Shown piece by piece: positions 10,706-21,361 of a stretch of 64,000 nt of DNA. A program made the translations under genes and the position numbers. This stretch comes from Plantago ovata (lineage: Eukaryota; Streptophyta; Magnoliopsida; Lamiales; Plantaginaceae). Every line of letters begins with the position of its first letter. Position 1 is the stretch's first letter. Location of the stretch: assembly GCA_028274465.1 (NCBI GenBank), contig CM051455.1:93752365-93816364 (forward strand), written 5' to 3'. The notes beneath the pieces are model-generated. The model ran no database searches and had not been told where the DNA came from. It was given only the letters and a program-made list of their open reading frames with translations.

Positions 10706-11454
10706 AGTTCAAATCGGGGGTTTCTTCCCCAAACCCCAATTTTTCTCCATTTCATCCTTCAAACTCCAAAATTTCTTCCATATTCAAAATATCTTCAAAT
10801 CTTCATAACTTCTTCATCTCTCCATCATTTTGTGTGATCTTTAGCTTCATTCGAAGCCCGTTACGTGCTCTATCATTCTCTCCGAACAAATTTCTTCCTA
10901 GCTCATTCAATTTCCGGATTTGAGGTATTATCACATGAACCCTAATTTTTACAATTTGGGGATCTTTTGATTTATGCTTCAATTAGACTTGTATGATGTA
11001 TGGGTTGACAATTTATGTGTTTAGATTCATTATTCATTGTCAATTACATGTTCAATTAGGCTTGGTTTGATGATTTGAGATTTTGCTAATTGGATGATAT
11101 ATGTCTTGTTAGGAATTGTCTCTCTTGCTTTCATTCCTTGTTTAAACATGTATTTAATGACATGAAATTGATGAATGTATTGATAGAATGCATGATGGTT
11201 GAGATTGAGGATTTATGCTAGAAACTGATTTTTATGATATGGATTGAACCTTGTGATTCAAGGCATATGTTGTTAGCAAAAGCATAATGTGATATGTTAT
11301 TGTAGTAGGTACATTGATATGTTACGTAATGAATTAGCTAGACTAGGCTTTGGGTTCTTGAGGAGTTCGATTTTTGAAATTCTTACTCGTTTGTTTACAT
11401 AAGCATAGGTCTGTTTTGCGTCGTACAAGATACTAATTGTTGTTTGTAGGAATC
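10706..11454 (+). other. Leader and likely 5' intron of ORF2
   Basis: No ORF of note. The first part is C/T-rich like a plant 5' leader. A possible donor is GAG|GTATTATC near 10925. A T-rich stretch follows and ends in TACTAAT (branch-point-like) and TTGTAG|G, four bases before ATG 11455. Element B has the same layout, so splicing of ORF2 is plausible. Confidence 0.5.
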
Positions 11455-12752
11455 ATGGCACCAAGGACAAGGAGAGCCGGCTCTTGCAAAAAGGGGAAGG
11501 GAGTGGCATCAAGCTCCCAACCATCTCACGATTTTTACGAGTTGTCTGCCGCTGCGATAGGGGTGCGACAACGGTTAGAGGAAGAGATGGCCGACGGAGG
11601 AAGGTCTATCATTCCCGACAGGAGGATTGACATTCTGCAGCGAATAGAGCGGGGTATAGGACAGTTTCAAGTTTGGGGTCACAGAGGAATTGGGCATGGT
11701 ACAGTTCCGACAGGTTCAAAGGCTACGACGAGAGCCTCCTTCGAGATTTCTACACCGGGTATACGGATTTGGACGAGAAGAATGGGGTGTTAGTCCGAGG
11801 CCTAATTATACCATGGAGCCCAGAGCACATTTCTTCCTTCATCCACTTCGGGAACTTTGAATTCACAGAGAGCGCACACGCCTACTTATATTCGAGGACC
11901 GCTAGGGGGATAGGAAGAGACGTCACCGAAGTGATCTGCAACAGGGGGTACAGATATCCGGGAGTTGGGGGAGCACCTGGACGGATCGGTTATGGCGACC
12001 TTAGCATCGAAGCTAAGGTGATGATGAAATTTTGCATCTCCGACTTGATCCCAAGGAAGAATGACACTTGGATTCAGCCATACTACGCCGAGCTCCTCTA
12101 CTGCCTCATTGACGGACATCAGGTTGACATAGGGCACATTATGTATGAGGAGTATGAGCGCCACTGGGAGAAGAAGAGGAAGCCTTTCATCTTCCCGAGC
12201 TTCATCACAGCTTACTGCAAATATCATGGGGTAGACGATATTGATGAGGGGGATTGCGAGGTCGCTGCCCTTTCACCCTCGACCATTGAGGTACAGCTCA
12301 ACAGGTATCAGTTGAGGAACCCCACTGCAGCTGCTGCTGATGTAGGAGGGCCAGTCCAACCAAATGATTCCGATCATGAGGATGCTATAGAGGCCGATGT
12401 TGGTGAAGTCCCGATTCCAGATATTCCATTTGTCCATCATGCACCGCATGCACCAGCTGGAGCACCACAGGGGTCTGGAGGATTTGACTTCTACGAATTC
12501 CGTACCTACCTCGACAGCCATTTCGACAGGATTGATGCCAACAACGCGGCCATGCGACAAGACATCGACAGGCACATTGTCCAGCACAGCCGCGATTGGG
12601 AGATATTCGAGGAGCACCACCGAGAGGATAGGCAACACATGTGGGAGCAGCAACAGCTGATCCAGCAACAGCAGGAAGCTCTACGACAGTCCAATGAGCT
12701 CATGAATGACATGTGGAGTGACTTTTATGGGGACTACCATCCCGATGACTAG
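11455..12752 (+). pseudogene. ORF2 of A1 ('putative plant transposon protein' type), frameshifted
   Basis: The start MAPRTRRAGS is shared by all family A copies. A small deletion near 11635-11640 shifts the frame; from about 11673 the frame is open to the end (359 residues). The conserved core runs from NWAWYSSDRFKGYDE through SFIHFGNFEFTES, KVMMKFCISDLIPRKNDTWIQPYYAELLYCL to FIFPSFITAYCKYHG. It resembles the plant-specific domain often labelled putative plant transposon protein, whose biochemical role is unknown. The C-terminus is a Gln/Glu/His-rich coiled coil. There is no signal peptide or membrane segment, so I do not call it an envelope protein. Confidence 0.8.
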
Positions 12753-14266
12753 TCCTTCCACTTGTCCACTCTCAGCCGACAGAGGCCAAACCCTTCGGTA
12801 ACATCTAGTATCACTTCTTATTACTCATTCTCTTTTGCTAGGGGGCTAGCTTAAGAATCGTAAGGGGGATGGGATGTGAACCATGATGTTAAGTTTTGTT
12901 TGGTTTTGTGTCGATTAGTATCTTGTTCTTTGTTTGCATTTGCACGTTTACTGCTTTCCTAGGATAGTTTTTGCATGTTTTATATGGAGTTTATTGCCGA
13001 ATTTTTTGAACTTTTTTATTGGGTAGATCAACTAGCTATGCCATTAATCGTATGCTTCATCTCTATGAATTTGTTTGAGGTTTTTCTCGCTTGGCTTGTC
13101 ACATTTATGTATTGCACTTAGTTGAGCTAGGTAGTCTCGACATCACTTAGTGGTGTTTTCTCTACTGCGGTTCACGAAGGCCTTTATAATAGGATGATGC
13201 ATGTTAGAGTCTTGTGGTTGTTTTCCCGAGTAATTATGTACCTAAGAGGAAACAAGTCTTCACCATGCTTTGAGATTGCTAAATGCCTAGGAAGGAGGTA
13301 GTGTGAGGTTGTGTGATCCTTTGTTTATAACCTTTTCTTCCGAATAGGTTTGGGGAGGGGGTTACACCATCATTAGACTTGTTTCTATTTTTCATTTTTC
13401 GTATCGTGAGTTTATTTTTCCTTTTCCGTAAATTTTATACTCCAACCTATTCTTTCGAATAGGCTTGGGAAAGTCGTGTGAGTCTTTTTGTTTCTCTCTT
13501 TGTTATGCTACTGCTGGCTAGAAAAAAATCGAAAAAAAAAAAGAAAGAAAAATTCCAGAAGAAAAAATAAAAAGAAAAAAAGAATCTGGAAAGAAAAAAA
13601 GAGAAAAAAAAAAAAGAGAAGACCCCAAAAAAGCAAAGAAGGGTCCAAAAAATAAAGCCAAATAGCAGTTTAGCAAAGTATTGAGTCTTTTCCACTTTTC
13701 GTATTGATCGTAATTGTGTTTTTCTATTTTTAATCTTTTTTGTCTTAAGTGTCATCTGTTCTAGACCACCCTCGTCCTGCTATTCAGGAAGTGGTGAATA
13801 GCTTAAGACTTTACTTGAGAGATGGGTAGAATAGGGGAGTGTTATCTTTTATAGGGAACCCTCCTTCCTTTGATGAGAGCCAGTACTGGTTCGACCTCTT
13901 TTGAGGAAAAGTCTTAACATGGTGGAACAGCAGTAAGTCCTCAGTTTCATAGGCACGGGGCAACCATTCGTATCTTAGCATGCATCATTACGTCGTCACT
14001 GACTAGGTCCAGGTAGAGAATGTTACGAGAGACTATCTTGTCTTGACATAAGTGCTTATGTGGATGTGTATAAGTCAATCGAGGTATTCTTCAACCTATA
14101 TTCATGCTTTGATTTATATGGTTTTTGTTCATATGTTATTTGGTAGATTCAGTAATTTAGTTCATTTTATTTGGCATGAAACTTCATTTCTTGAGTCTTG
14201 CATGTTTTTTGTATTAGAGTCTAGCTTAGTTGCTTGAGGACAAGCAAAGGTTCGGTTTGGGGAGTT
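12753..14266 (+). other. 3' noncoding region of A1
   Basis: There is no gene. In order it holds a region like 52034-52620 of A3, two CCTATTC/GAATAGG-type hairpins (13331-13348 imperfect, and 13446-13463), an A-rich purine tract (about 13520-13610), a GACCC/GGGTC hairpin (about 13620-13650), a second hairpin in ACCAC...GTGGT (about 13769-13799), a palindrome-containing block near GCCAGTACTGG, and TTTGGGGAG just before the LTR, which is the polypurine tract. The same order is seen in G1, G2, A2, A3 and B. Confidence 0.8.
13331..13463 (+). ncRNA. Twin hairpins followed by TTTGGGGA-like tracts (A1)
   Basis: The second hairpin is CCTATTC, loop TTTC, GAATAGG at 13446-13463. The first (13331-13348) has one mismatch in this copy. 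Each is followed directly by a G-rich stretch (TTTGGGGAGG, CTTGGGAAAG) close to the polypurine tract before the 3' LTR. Confidence 0.55.
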
Positions 14267-15517
14267 TGATGAATGTGTATTTTACACTTTCATTCGAGTC
14301 TTTTTCACCTAATTTAGCTATCCTCTATGTTAATTTAGCTATATTTTAGTATATTTTATTAGAATAGTGTCACGTTTACCTTTAGATTTTATTTTACAGG
14401 TTTTGGTTGAAATTCGGAGATTTACGGGCAATTATATTAAAGTCTACAAGGAATTGGTGTTCCAGAAGCATATTTGGAGTATCTGAAGGTTTCCGGATAG
14501 GATTTCTTGTCTAGGGGTCGAATCTGGAGGTTAGAAGGCCATTAGAAGTCTGAAACCGAGTCCGAAAAGGCAAAGAAATCCAAAACCGCGTCGAAAACGC
14601 GAAAATTCCGCGTTTACACTGTGGGGCGAACCGCCCCGTGCCTCGGGGGAACCGCCTATATATAGTTGCGAGTTTTCTCTCCGAAAATCATATCTTTCCA
14701 AGCCTACTTTCTCACCTCTCTCTATAGTTTTAGGTAGGAACTTCCCAGGGCCTGTCCTGGGAGTTCCATAGCTTAGGGGATACTTTTTCATAGCAGATTG
14801 GAGCGTGTAGGATCGCAATCATCCGTAGATTGACAACCTTCAGTAACTTTGTATCTTACAACTTTTATCTACTTATTTTATATTCATTCAATATGTTTTC
14901 TTCTATGACTGCTATTGATTGCATGCACATTATGAGTAGCTAAATTTATCGTTGGTGGTAGTATGTGAATTCTTAGAGAGGGAAGATAATCATGCTAATG
15001 GCTATATCGCGCATTATACTCCATGTCATTGCTTTATTTCGTTGATGAGTTGAACACCAAAATTCTCGTATGTTGTATTGATCATTATGCACACTAGGAC
15101 ACTTGTCGGCCAATCAGACTAAATTATCTTCGTAGTATTGAATGATTACGGAACACAATAGGACGTTAGTTGTTGACAGGTCAGACCCATATTATCTTCG
15201 TAGTGCACAATACTTACAACAGGACCCAAGATTCATTCAAAGATCTCTATGCAAGACCGAGGAATTTATGCATGATTATCGACCCATTATGTTAAGAAGG
15301 ACCATACTATCACCAACCTCCATTATCTGCTTGAAAACCCCCTATCGTTTTTTATCTGTTGTTTTATATTTTCTTGATTAAATAGATAAAGCTAGTTATA
15401 GTCCTGAGAGAACGACACTCGAGTCATTCTACTGCTACACTACGGTTTTCGTTGTAGTTGTGGATTGCCTTTGGCTAATTACAAATTTATTTGACTGAAC
15501 CCTGACAACGTTCATCA
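14267..15517 (+). repeat. 3' LTR of A1
   Basis: It is 1251 bp, starting TGATGAATG and ending TTCATCA. A TATA box, TATATATAG at 14657-14665, follows directly after GGGGCGAACCGCCCC and a second related half. The later part has two copies of a unit containing ATCTTCGTAGTG. It preserves the full LTR that is mostly deleted at the 5' end of the element. Confidence 0.92.
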
Positions 15518-17367
15518 GGTATCGAATCAACAGGGATATTAGGTATTCTAGACAAATGATCGGCTACTAAATTCTCCCTACCAGCTCTATCCACTATGGT
15601 CAAATCAAAGTCTTGCAGCAAAAGGACCCAACGGATTAACGTAGGCTTAGAATCTTGCTTAGCTATCAAATGTCTCAAAGCAGCATGATCAGTATGGACA
15701 TTCACAGGATGGCCCATTAAATAAGACCAAAACTTTTGTAAAGCAAAGACAACAGCTAAAAATTCCTTTTCAGTAGTTGTATAATTAACTTGCGCAGAGT
15801 CTAGGGTCTTACTAACATAATAAATCACACGATACTTCTTATCAACTTTTTGGCATAAAACAGCACCCATAGCAAAATTTGAAGCATCACACATAATATC
15901 AAAAGGAAGATTCCAATCAGGCGGCACAACAATGGGAGCAGAAACAAGCTTTTCCTTAAGGGTATTAAAAGCAACTAAGCATTCATTAGAGAAATGGAAA
16001 ACCACATCTTTTGCAAGCAAGCTACTTAAAGGTTTAGCAATTTTCGAAAAATCTTTAATAAACCTCCTATGAAATCCTACATGGCCAAGAAAAGATTGCA
16101 ATTCTTTCACACAAGTAGGTGGGGGAAGTTTTTCAATGATTTCGATCTTAGCCTTGTCTACCTCAATACCTCTTTCAGAAACTACATGTCCTAGAACAAT
16201 GCCTTCTCTAACCATGTAATGACTCTTCTCCCAGCTTAAGGTCAAATTGCATTCAATGCACCTTTTAAAAAAAAGATCTAATCTTTACAAGCATTCATCA
16301 AACGAATCACCAAAAAGGGAAAAATCATCCATGAAAACTTCAACAAATTTAGTTACCATATCAGAGAAAACAGAAAGCATGCACCTTTGAAAAGTGGCGG
16401 GAGCATTGCATAGTCCAAATGGCATCCTCCTATAGGCAAATGTTCCGAATGGGCAAGTGAATGTCGTCTTCTCCTGATCCTCCGGTGCAATCGGGATCTG
16501 GTAGAAACCTGATAAACCATCAAGAAAACAATAAAACTTTCGCCCCGCAAGGCAATTTAGCATGTCATCTATAAATGGTAAAGGGAAGTGGTCTTTCTTA
16601 GTGGCGGCATTTAATCTTCTATAGTCAATGCACATCCTCCATCCAGTGGTCTTCCTAACCGGTACCAACTCTGCCTTCTCATTCTCTTCCACCGTGACTC
16701 CTGATTTCTTAGGAACTACATGTACCGGGCTCACCCATCGGCTATCAGGAATGGGGTAAATCATATCGGCATCTAGCAACTTGACCACTTCTTTCTTTAC
16801 TACCTCTTGCATGGCTGGATTTATCCTTCGATGAGGTTGCCTAACGGGTTTGGCATCTTGTTCTAGAGTGATGTTGTACACACACCGTGTAGGGCTAATT
16901 CCTTTGATATCACTGATCCCCCATCCTATAGCTGCAGAATTTTCTTTCAATACTTCAATCAGCCTACTTTCCTCATCGTTGGAGAGATGTGAGGAGACAA
17001 TTACAGGCTTCTTCTGATTTTCTCCTAAGTACACATACTTGAGGTGCGCAGGAAGTGGTTTCAATTTTAATCTAGGCTCTTCAGGAAACCTACTTTCTTC
17101 CTCTTCATCATCTAAAGGTTCAAGTACCTCCTCTCCTGCGGGAATTTCTAGGTTGCTATCCATTATTTCAACTAGTTCCCTTGCTTCTTCGGTCATGTAG
17201 CACGTCTCAGTTTGCATGGTTAGTGCCTCCTCAAGTGGTTCACGATTATCATGGCAATGATGAAATTCGGAAATCACGGAATCATAGCAACCGACAAAAT
17301 TTAACTCTTCCGCGACTTCCTTATCTCCGATGCTGCATCCTACCAACTCAATCTTCTCGCCCATTAC
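15518..17367 (-). pseudogene. pol: Athila-like pol, reverse transcriptase and RNase H
   Basis: This part copies the RNA to DNA and removes the RNA. The RT domain shows RWVSPVHVVPKK, RMCIDYRRLNAAT, DHFPLPFIDDML, FLDGLSGFYQIPIA and the catalytic FMDDFSLFG. RNase H shows [26 protein letters not shown] and [10 protein letters not shown]. One in-frame TAA at 16285-16287, right after GDSFDECL, stops the protein in the RT palm/thumb linker; both sides stay in the same frame, so one base change, probably CAA to TAA, explains it. The C-terminal end joins integrase at 2681 once A1 is removed. Confidence 0.92.
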
Positions 17368-17648
17368 TGTAACGACCCGACCAATCCGGCCGGCGTGGTT
17401 ACTCATGGGCGCTCTCCGGGGTGATATGCTGGCCCCACAGACCAACACGGGTTCTAATCCGCGCACTTTGTCCTCACTCGTGCGCGCACCGGGAACTTCC
17501 CAGTGGGTCACCCATCCTAGAATTGCTCCAGAGCAAGCACGCTTAACTCTGAAGTTCTTCTAGGTGGATTCCCGAAAAGAAAGGTGCACCTTGATGGTAT
17601 GAGTAGCGTTCTCAACCCTTTTAAACTTCTGAAATCTGGGGCGTTACA
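17368..17648 (-). mobile_element. Cassandra-type solo LTR
   Basis: It is 281 bp. On the minus strand it starts TGTAACGCCCC and ends GGTCGTTACA, with an ATTAC duplication at 17363-17367 and 17649-17653. Inside is a stretch closely resembling plant 5S rRNA, which defines the Cassandra TRIM family. There is no internal region, so it is a solo LTR left by LTR-LTR recombination. Removing it restores the protease-RT frame of G1. Confidence 0.93.
17490..17557 (-). promoter_or_regulatory. 5S rRNA-like core of the Cassandra LTR
   Basis: On the minus strand it contains AGAGTTAAGCGTGCTTG and then CTAGGATGGGTGACC and CTGGGAAGT, which match plant 5S rRNA around its RNA polymerase III internal control region. 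It is not a 5S gene, because the flanks are Cassandra. Confidence 0.88.
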
Positions 17649-18562
17649 ATTACCTCCATGGTTATTTTCTTGCCCTTAAGTTCAAGGCATGTGTTGGTAG
17701 TCGCCATGAACGGTCTCCCAAGTAGTACTACGTGCTCGCGAATATGGCTCTTTCCCTCGTCTGCAGACTTCATTACTACAAAATCAGCTGGGATTATCAA
17801 TTTGTCAACCTTTACAAGGATGTCTTCTATTATCCCGACCGGCCTCTTCACACTTTGGTCTGCCATTTGGACGACCATATCAGTTGGTGTCAATTCTCCG
17901 AGATCCAGGGCCTTGTATACCGAATAGGGCATTAAGTTAATGCTAGCCCCTAAGTCAAGCATTGCCTTCGTAGTTCGTCCATTCCCTAAGGCGATGTCGA
18001 TGATGAAACTTCCAGGATCCTTTTTCTTTACGGGCAATCCGGCAATTGAGTTGACCGTTTCAACCCCATTCACTTCCTTTCCTGAAGTAACCCTTTTGTT
18101 CTTGATCTCAGGAAAGAATTTCGTATAAGATGGAATGTTTTGGATAACTCCAAGAGAGGCACATTGACTTCCACTTTTGAGAGGCGTTGGAATAGTGGTG
18201 ATTCTCGAATATCCTTCTTGGCTGGCTTGATCCGACTTGGGAATGGTACATGTGGCTTTGGAGGCACATATGGATTAGAAGATTTGTGAATTTCCCCTGG
18301 TGTAGGAGTTCCTACCTCGACTTCATCATCACCTATGTTTTCCACAGATGGTCTTGGTTCATCATTCCTTCCCGGAACTTCTTGAGGTTCTTTGGAACTT
18401 TCGCTAACCTCTTGATCTGTGCTTGGTCATGTATTTTCGGTCCCAGTAGATTCAACCCGTTTAGGACGCACGAAGTTATGAATTTTGGTCATCTTGCCTC
18501 CACAGAGTAGTAGATTCACCTCTTCACACTCATTCTCCTCTGTAGTAACAGCTGGAAGTGGC
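17649..18562 (-). pseudogene. gag-pro: Athila-like protease and upstream linker of G1
   Basis: The segment holds an aspartic protease with active-site motif LDLGASINLMP, then VVQMADQSVKRPVG and VVLLGRPFM. Asp-Leu-Gly is common in Athila proteases, in contrast to Asp-Thr-Gly in the pol-less elements here. Upstream is a typical Athila stretch, PYVPPKPHVPFPSRIKPAK. A frameshift near 18070 separates the two. The piece is bounded by the Cassandra LTR and by element A2; only 14 bases of G1 remain beyond A2 (24847-24860). Confidence 0.85.
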
Positions 18563-19773
18563 TGATGAACGTGTCAGATTCAGTCAAATAATATTTGTAT
18601 TTAGCCAAAGCAATCCACAACTACAACGAAAACCGTAGTGTAGTAGTAGAATGACTCGAGTGTCGTTCTCTCAGGACTATACTAGCTTTATCAAATCTAA
18701 TTAAGAATATAAAACAGCAGATAGAAAGCAATAGGGGTTTTCAAGCAGATAATGGAGATTGGTGATAGTATGGTCCTTCTTAACATAATGGGTCGATAAT
18801 CATGCATAAATTCCTCGGTCTTGCATAGAGATCTTTGAATCAATCTTGTGTCCTGTTGCAAGTATTAAGCACTACGAAGATAATTTGGTCTGACTAGTCA
18901 ACAACGATTGTCCTAATGTGTTCCGTAATTATTCAACACTACGAAGATAATTGGTCTGATGGTCGACTAGTGTCCATGCTAATTGGTTGCAACTGATCAA
19001 CGAAATAAAGCAATGACACGGAGTATAATGCGCGATATAGCCATTAGCATGATTATCTTCCCTCGCTAAGAATTCACATACTACCACCAACGATAAGTTT
19101 AGCTACTCATAATAGGCATGCAATCAATAGCAATCATAGAAGAAAACATATTGAAAAAAGAATAAAATAAGTAGATAAAAACAGTAAGATACAAAGTTAC
19201 CGAAGGTTGTCAATCTCCGGATGATTGCGATCCTACGCGCTCCAATCTGCTATGAAAAAGTATCCCCTAAGCTATGGAACTCCCAGGACAGGCCCCGGGA
19301 AGTTCCTACCTAAAACTATAGAGAGAGGTGAGAAAGTAGGCTTGGAAAGATATGATTTTCGGAGAGAAAACTGAGCACTATATATAGGCCCGAATTTAGC
19401 CCGCGGCGGTTCGCCCCCCAGTATTTCGCGGAATTTCCGCGTTTTTCGACGCGGATTTGGATTTCTTCACCTTTTCGGACTCGGTTTATGACTTGTAGTA
19501 GCCTTCTAACCTCCGGATTCGGCCCCTAGACTTCAAATCCTATCCGGAAACCTTCAAATACTCCAAATAGGCTTCTGGAACACCAATTCCTTGTAGACTT
19601 CAATATAATTGCCCCGAAATCTCCGAATTTCAACCAAAACCTGTAAAATAAAATCTAAAGGGAAACGTGACACTATTCTAATAAAATGTACTAAAATATA
19701 GCTAAATTATCATAGAGGATAGCTAAAATAGGTGAAAAAGACTAGAATGAAAGTGTAAAATACACATTCATCA
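18563..19773 (-). repeat. 3' LTR of A2
   Basis: It is 1211 bp, ending in the family termini. It is shorter than the 5' LTR by two small gaps, one near 18975 in the ATCTTCGTAGTG repeat region and one around 19400 next to the palindromes. The sequence is otherwise very like 23590-24846, which suggests a fairly recent insertion. Confidence 0.92.
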
Positions 19774-21300
19774 AACTCCCCAAACCGAACCTTTGCTTGT
19801 CCTCAAGCAACTAAGCTAGACTCTAATACAAAAAACATGCAAGACTCAAAATGAAGTTTCATGCCAAATAAAATGAACTAATCTAATGAATCTACCAAAT
19901 AACATATGAACAAAAACCATACAAATCAAAACATGAATATCGGTTGAAGAATACCTCGATTGACTTATACACATCCACATAAGCACTTATGTCAAGACAA
20001 GATAGTCTCTCGTAACATTCTCTACCTGGACCTAGTCAGTGACGACGTAATGATGCATGCTAAGATACGAATGGTTGTCCCGTGCCTATGAAACTGAGGA
20101 CTTACTACTGTTCCACCATGTTAAGACTTTCCCTCAAAAGAGGTCGAACCAGTACTGGATCTCATCAAACGAAGGAGGGTTCCCTATAAAAGATAACTCT
20201 CCCCTATTCTACCCATCTCTCAAGTAAAGTCTTAAGCTATTCACCACTTCCTGAATGGCAGGACGAGGGTGGTCTAGAACAGATGACACTCAAGACAAAA
20301 AAGATAAAAATAAAAATTACAACACGATTACGAACATCACAAAAATGGAAAATAAGACTCAACTCATTGTTAAACTGCTATTTGGCTTTCTTTTTGGACC
20401 CTTCTTTGCTTTTTTGGGGTCTTTTCTCTTTTCTTTTTTTCTTTCCAGATTCTTTTTCTTTTTCTTTTTTTTCTTTTCTGGAAGTTTTCTTTCTTCTTTT
20501 TTTTTCGATTTTTTTTCTAGCCAACAGTAGCATAACAAAGAGAAACAAAAATGACTCACACGACTTCCCCAAACCCATTCGAAAGAATAGGTTGGGGCAC
20601 AAAATTCACGGAAAAAATAAAAACAAACTCACGATACGAAAATGAAAAACAGAAACAAGTCTAACGATGGTGTAACCCCCTCCCCAAACCTATTCGGAAG
20701 AATAGGTTATAAACAAAGGATCACACAACCTCACACTACCTCCTTCCTAGGCATTTAGCAATCTCAAAGCATGGTGAAGACTTGTTGCCTCTTAGGTACA
20801 TAATTACTCGGGAAAACAACCATAAGACCCTAACATGCATCATCCTATTATAAAGGCCTTCGTGAACCGCAGTAGAGAAAACACCACTAAGTGATGTCGA
20901 GACTACCATGCTTAACCAAGTGCAATACATAAATGTGACAAGCCAAGCGAGAAAAACCTCAAACAAATTCATAGAGATGAAGCATACGATTAATGGCATA
21001 GTTAGTTGATCTACCCAATAAAAAAGTTCAAAAAATTCGGCAATAAACTCCATATAAAACATGCAAAACTATCCTAGGAAAGCAGTAAACGTGCAAATGC
21101 AAAAAGTTTCACGAGTTATCATAAGCAAGATAAGTATAGAGATAACCAGCGATAACCTCCTCCCCAAACCTGAACGTCGTCGGTCGTCCCGAACGTCGAA
21201 AGTGGATCCAAGATGAGAGCTAATGCTTGTATAAGTGACCTATAATACTCAATCAAACTCGTGAGATAAAATCTAAAGCGGTAAAGAAAGCGATAAAAAT
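19774..21300 (-). other. 3' noncoding region of A2
   Basis: No gene. It has the polypurine tract next to the LTR (minus-strand TTTGGGGAG), the conserved hairpins and the purine tract (about 20400-20520). Between about 21110 and 21285 is a stretch otherwise found only after integrase in G1, with another GTTTGGGGAGG. Lysine-rich ORFs around 20359-20602 are artefacts of the purine tract. Confidence 0.75.
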
Positions 21301-21318
21301 TCCGGGTTGCCTCCCGGA
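21301..21318 (-). ncRNA. Conserved hairpin after gag-protease (A2)
   Basis: Minus strand TCCGGG, loop AGGCAA, CCCGGA, identical to 10342-10359 and about 45 bases past the gag-protease stop. Confidence 0.6.
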
Positions 21319-21361
21319 TAGCGTCATTGTTTAAAGTCTTTGACATGACTCCTGTCTGCGC

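Larger units (their letters stand above)
2682..15517 (+). mobile_element. Pol-less LTR retrotransposon A1 (family A)
   Basis: The element begins TGATGAATG, ends TTCATCA and is flanked by GGTAT at 2677-2681 and 15518-15522. Order: shortened 5' LTR, tRNA-Asp primer site, gag-protease (split by two DNA transposons), hairpin, palindromes, leader, ORF2, 3' noncoding region, polypurine tract TTTGGGGAG and 3' LTR. There is no reverse transcriptase, RNase H or integrase, so movement needed enzymes in trans. It sits inside the pol gene of G1 in the opposite orientation. Confidence 0.92.

Noticed and set aside
11455-12752. ORF2 as an envelope-like protein
   Set aside because: No signal peptide, membrane segment or furin-type site is seen; the core resembles the plant 'putative plant transposon protein' domain.
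15142-15381. An ORF in the A1 3' LTR
   Set aside because: It falls in the LTR, has no recognisable domain, and is not kept open in the other LTR copies.
17490-17557. A 5S rRNA gene fragment
   Set aside because: The flanks form a 281-bp LTR with TGTAAC...GTTACA ends and a 5-bp duplication, which is Cassandra.
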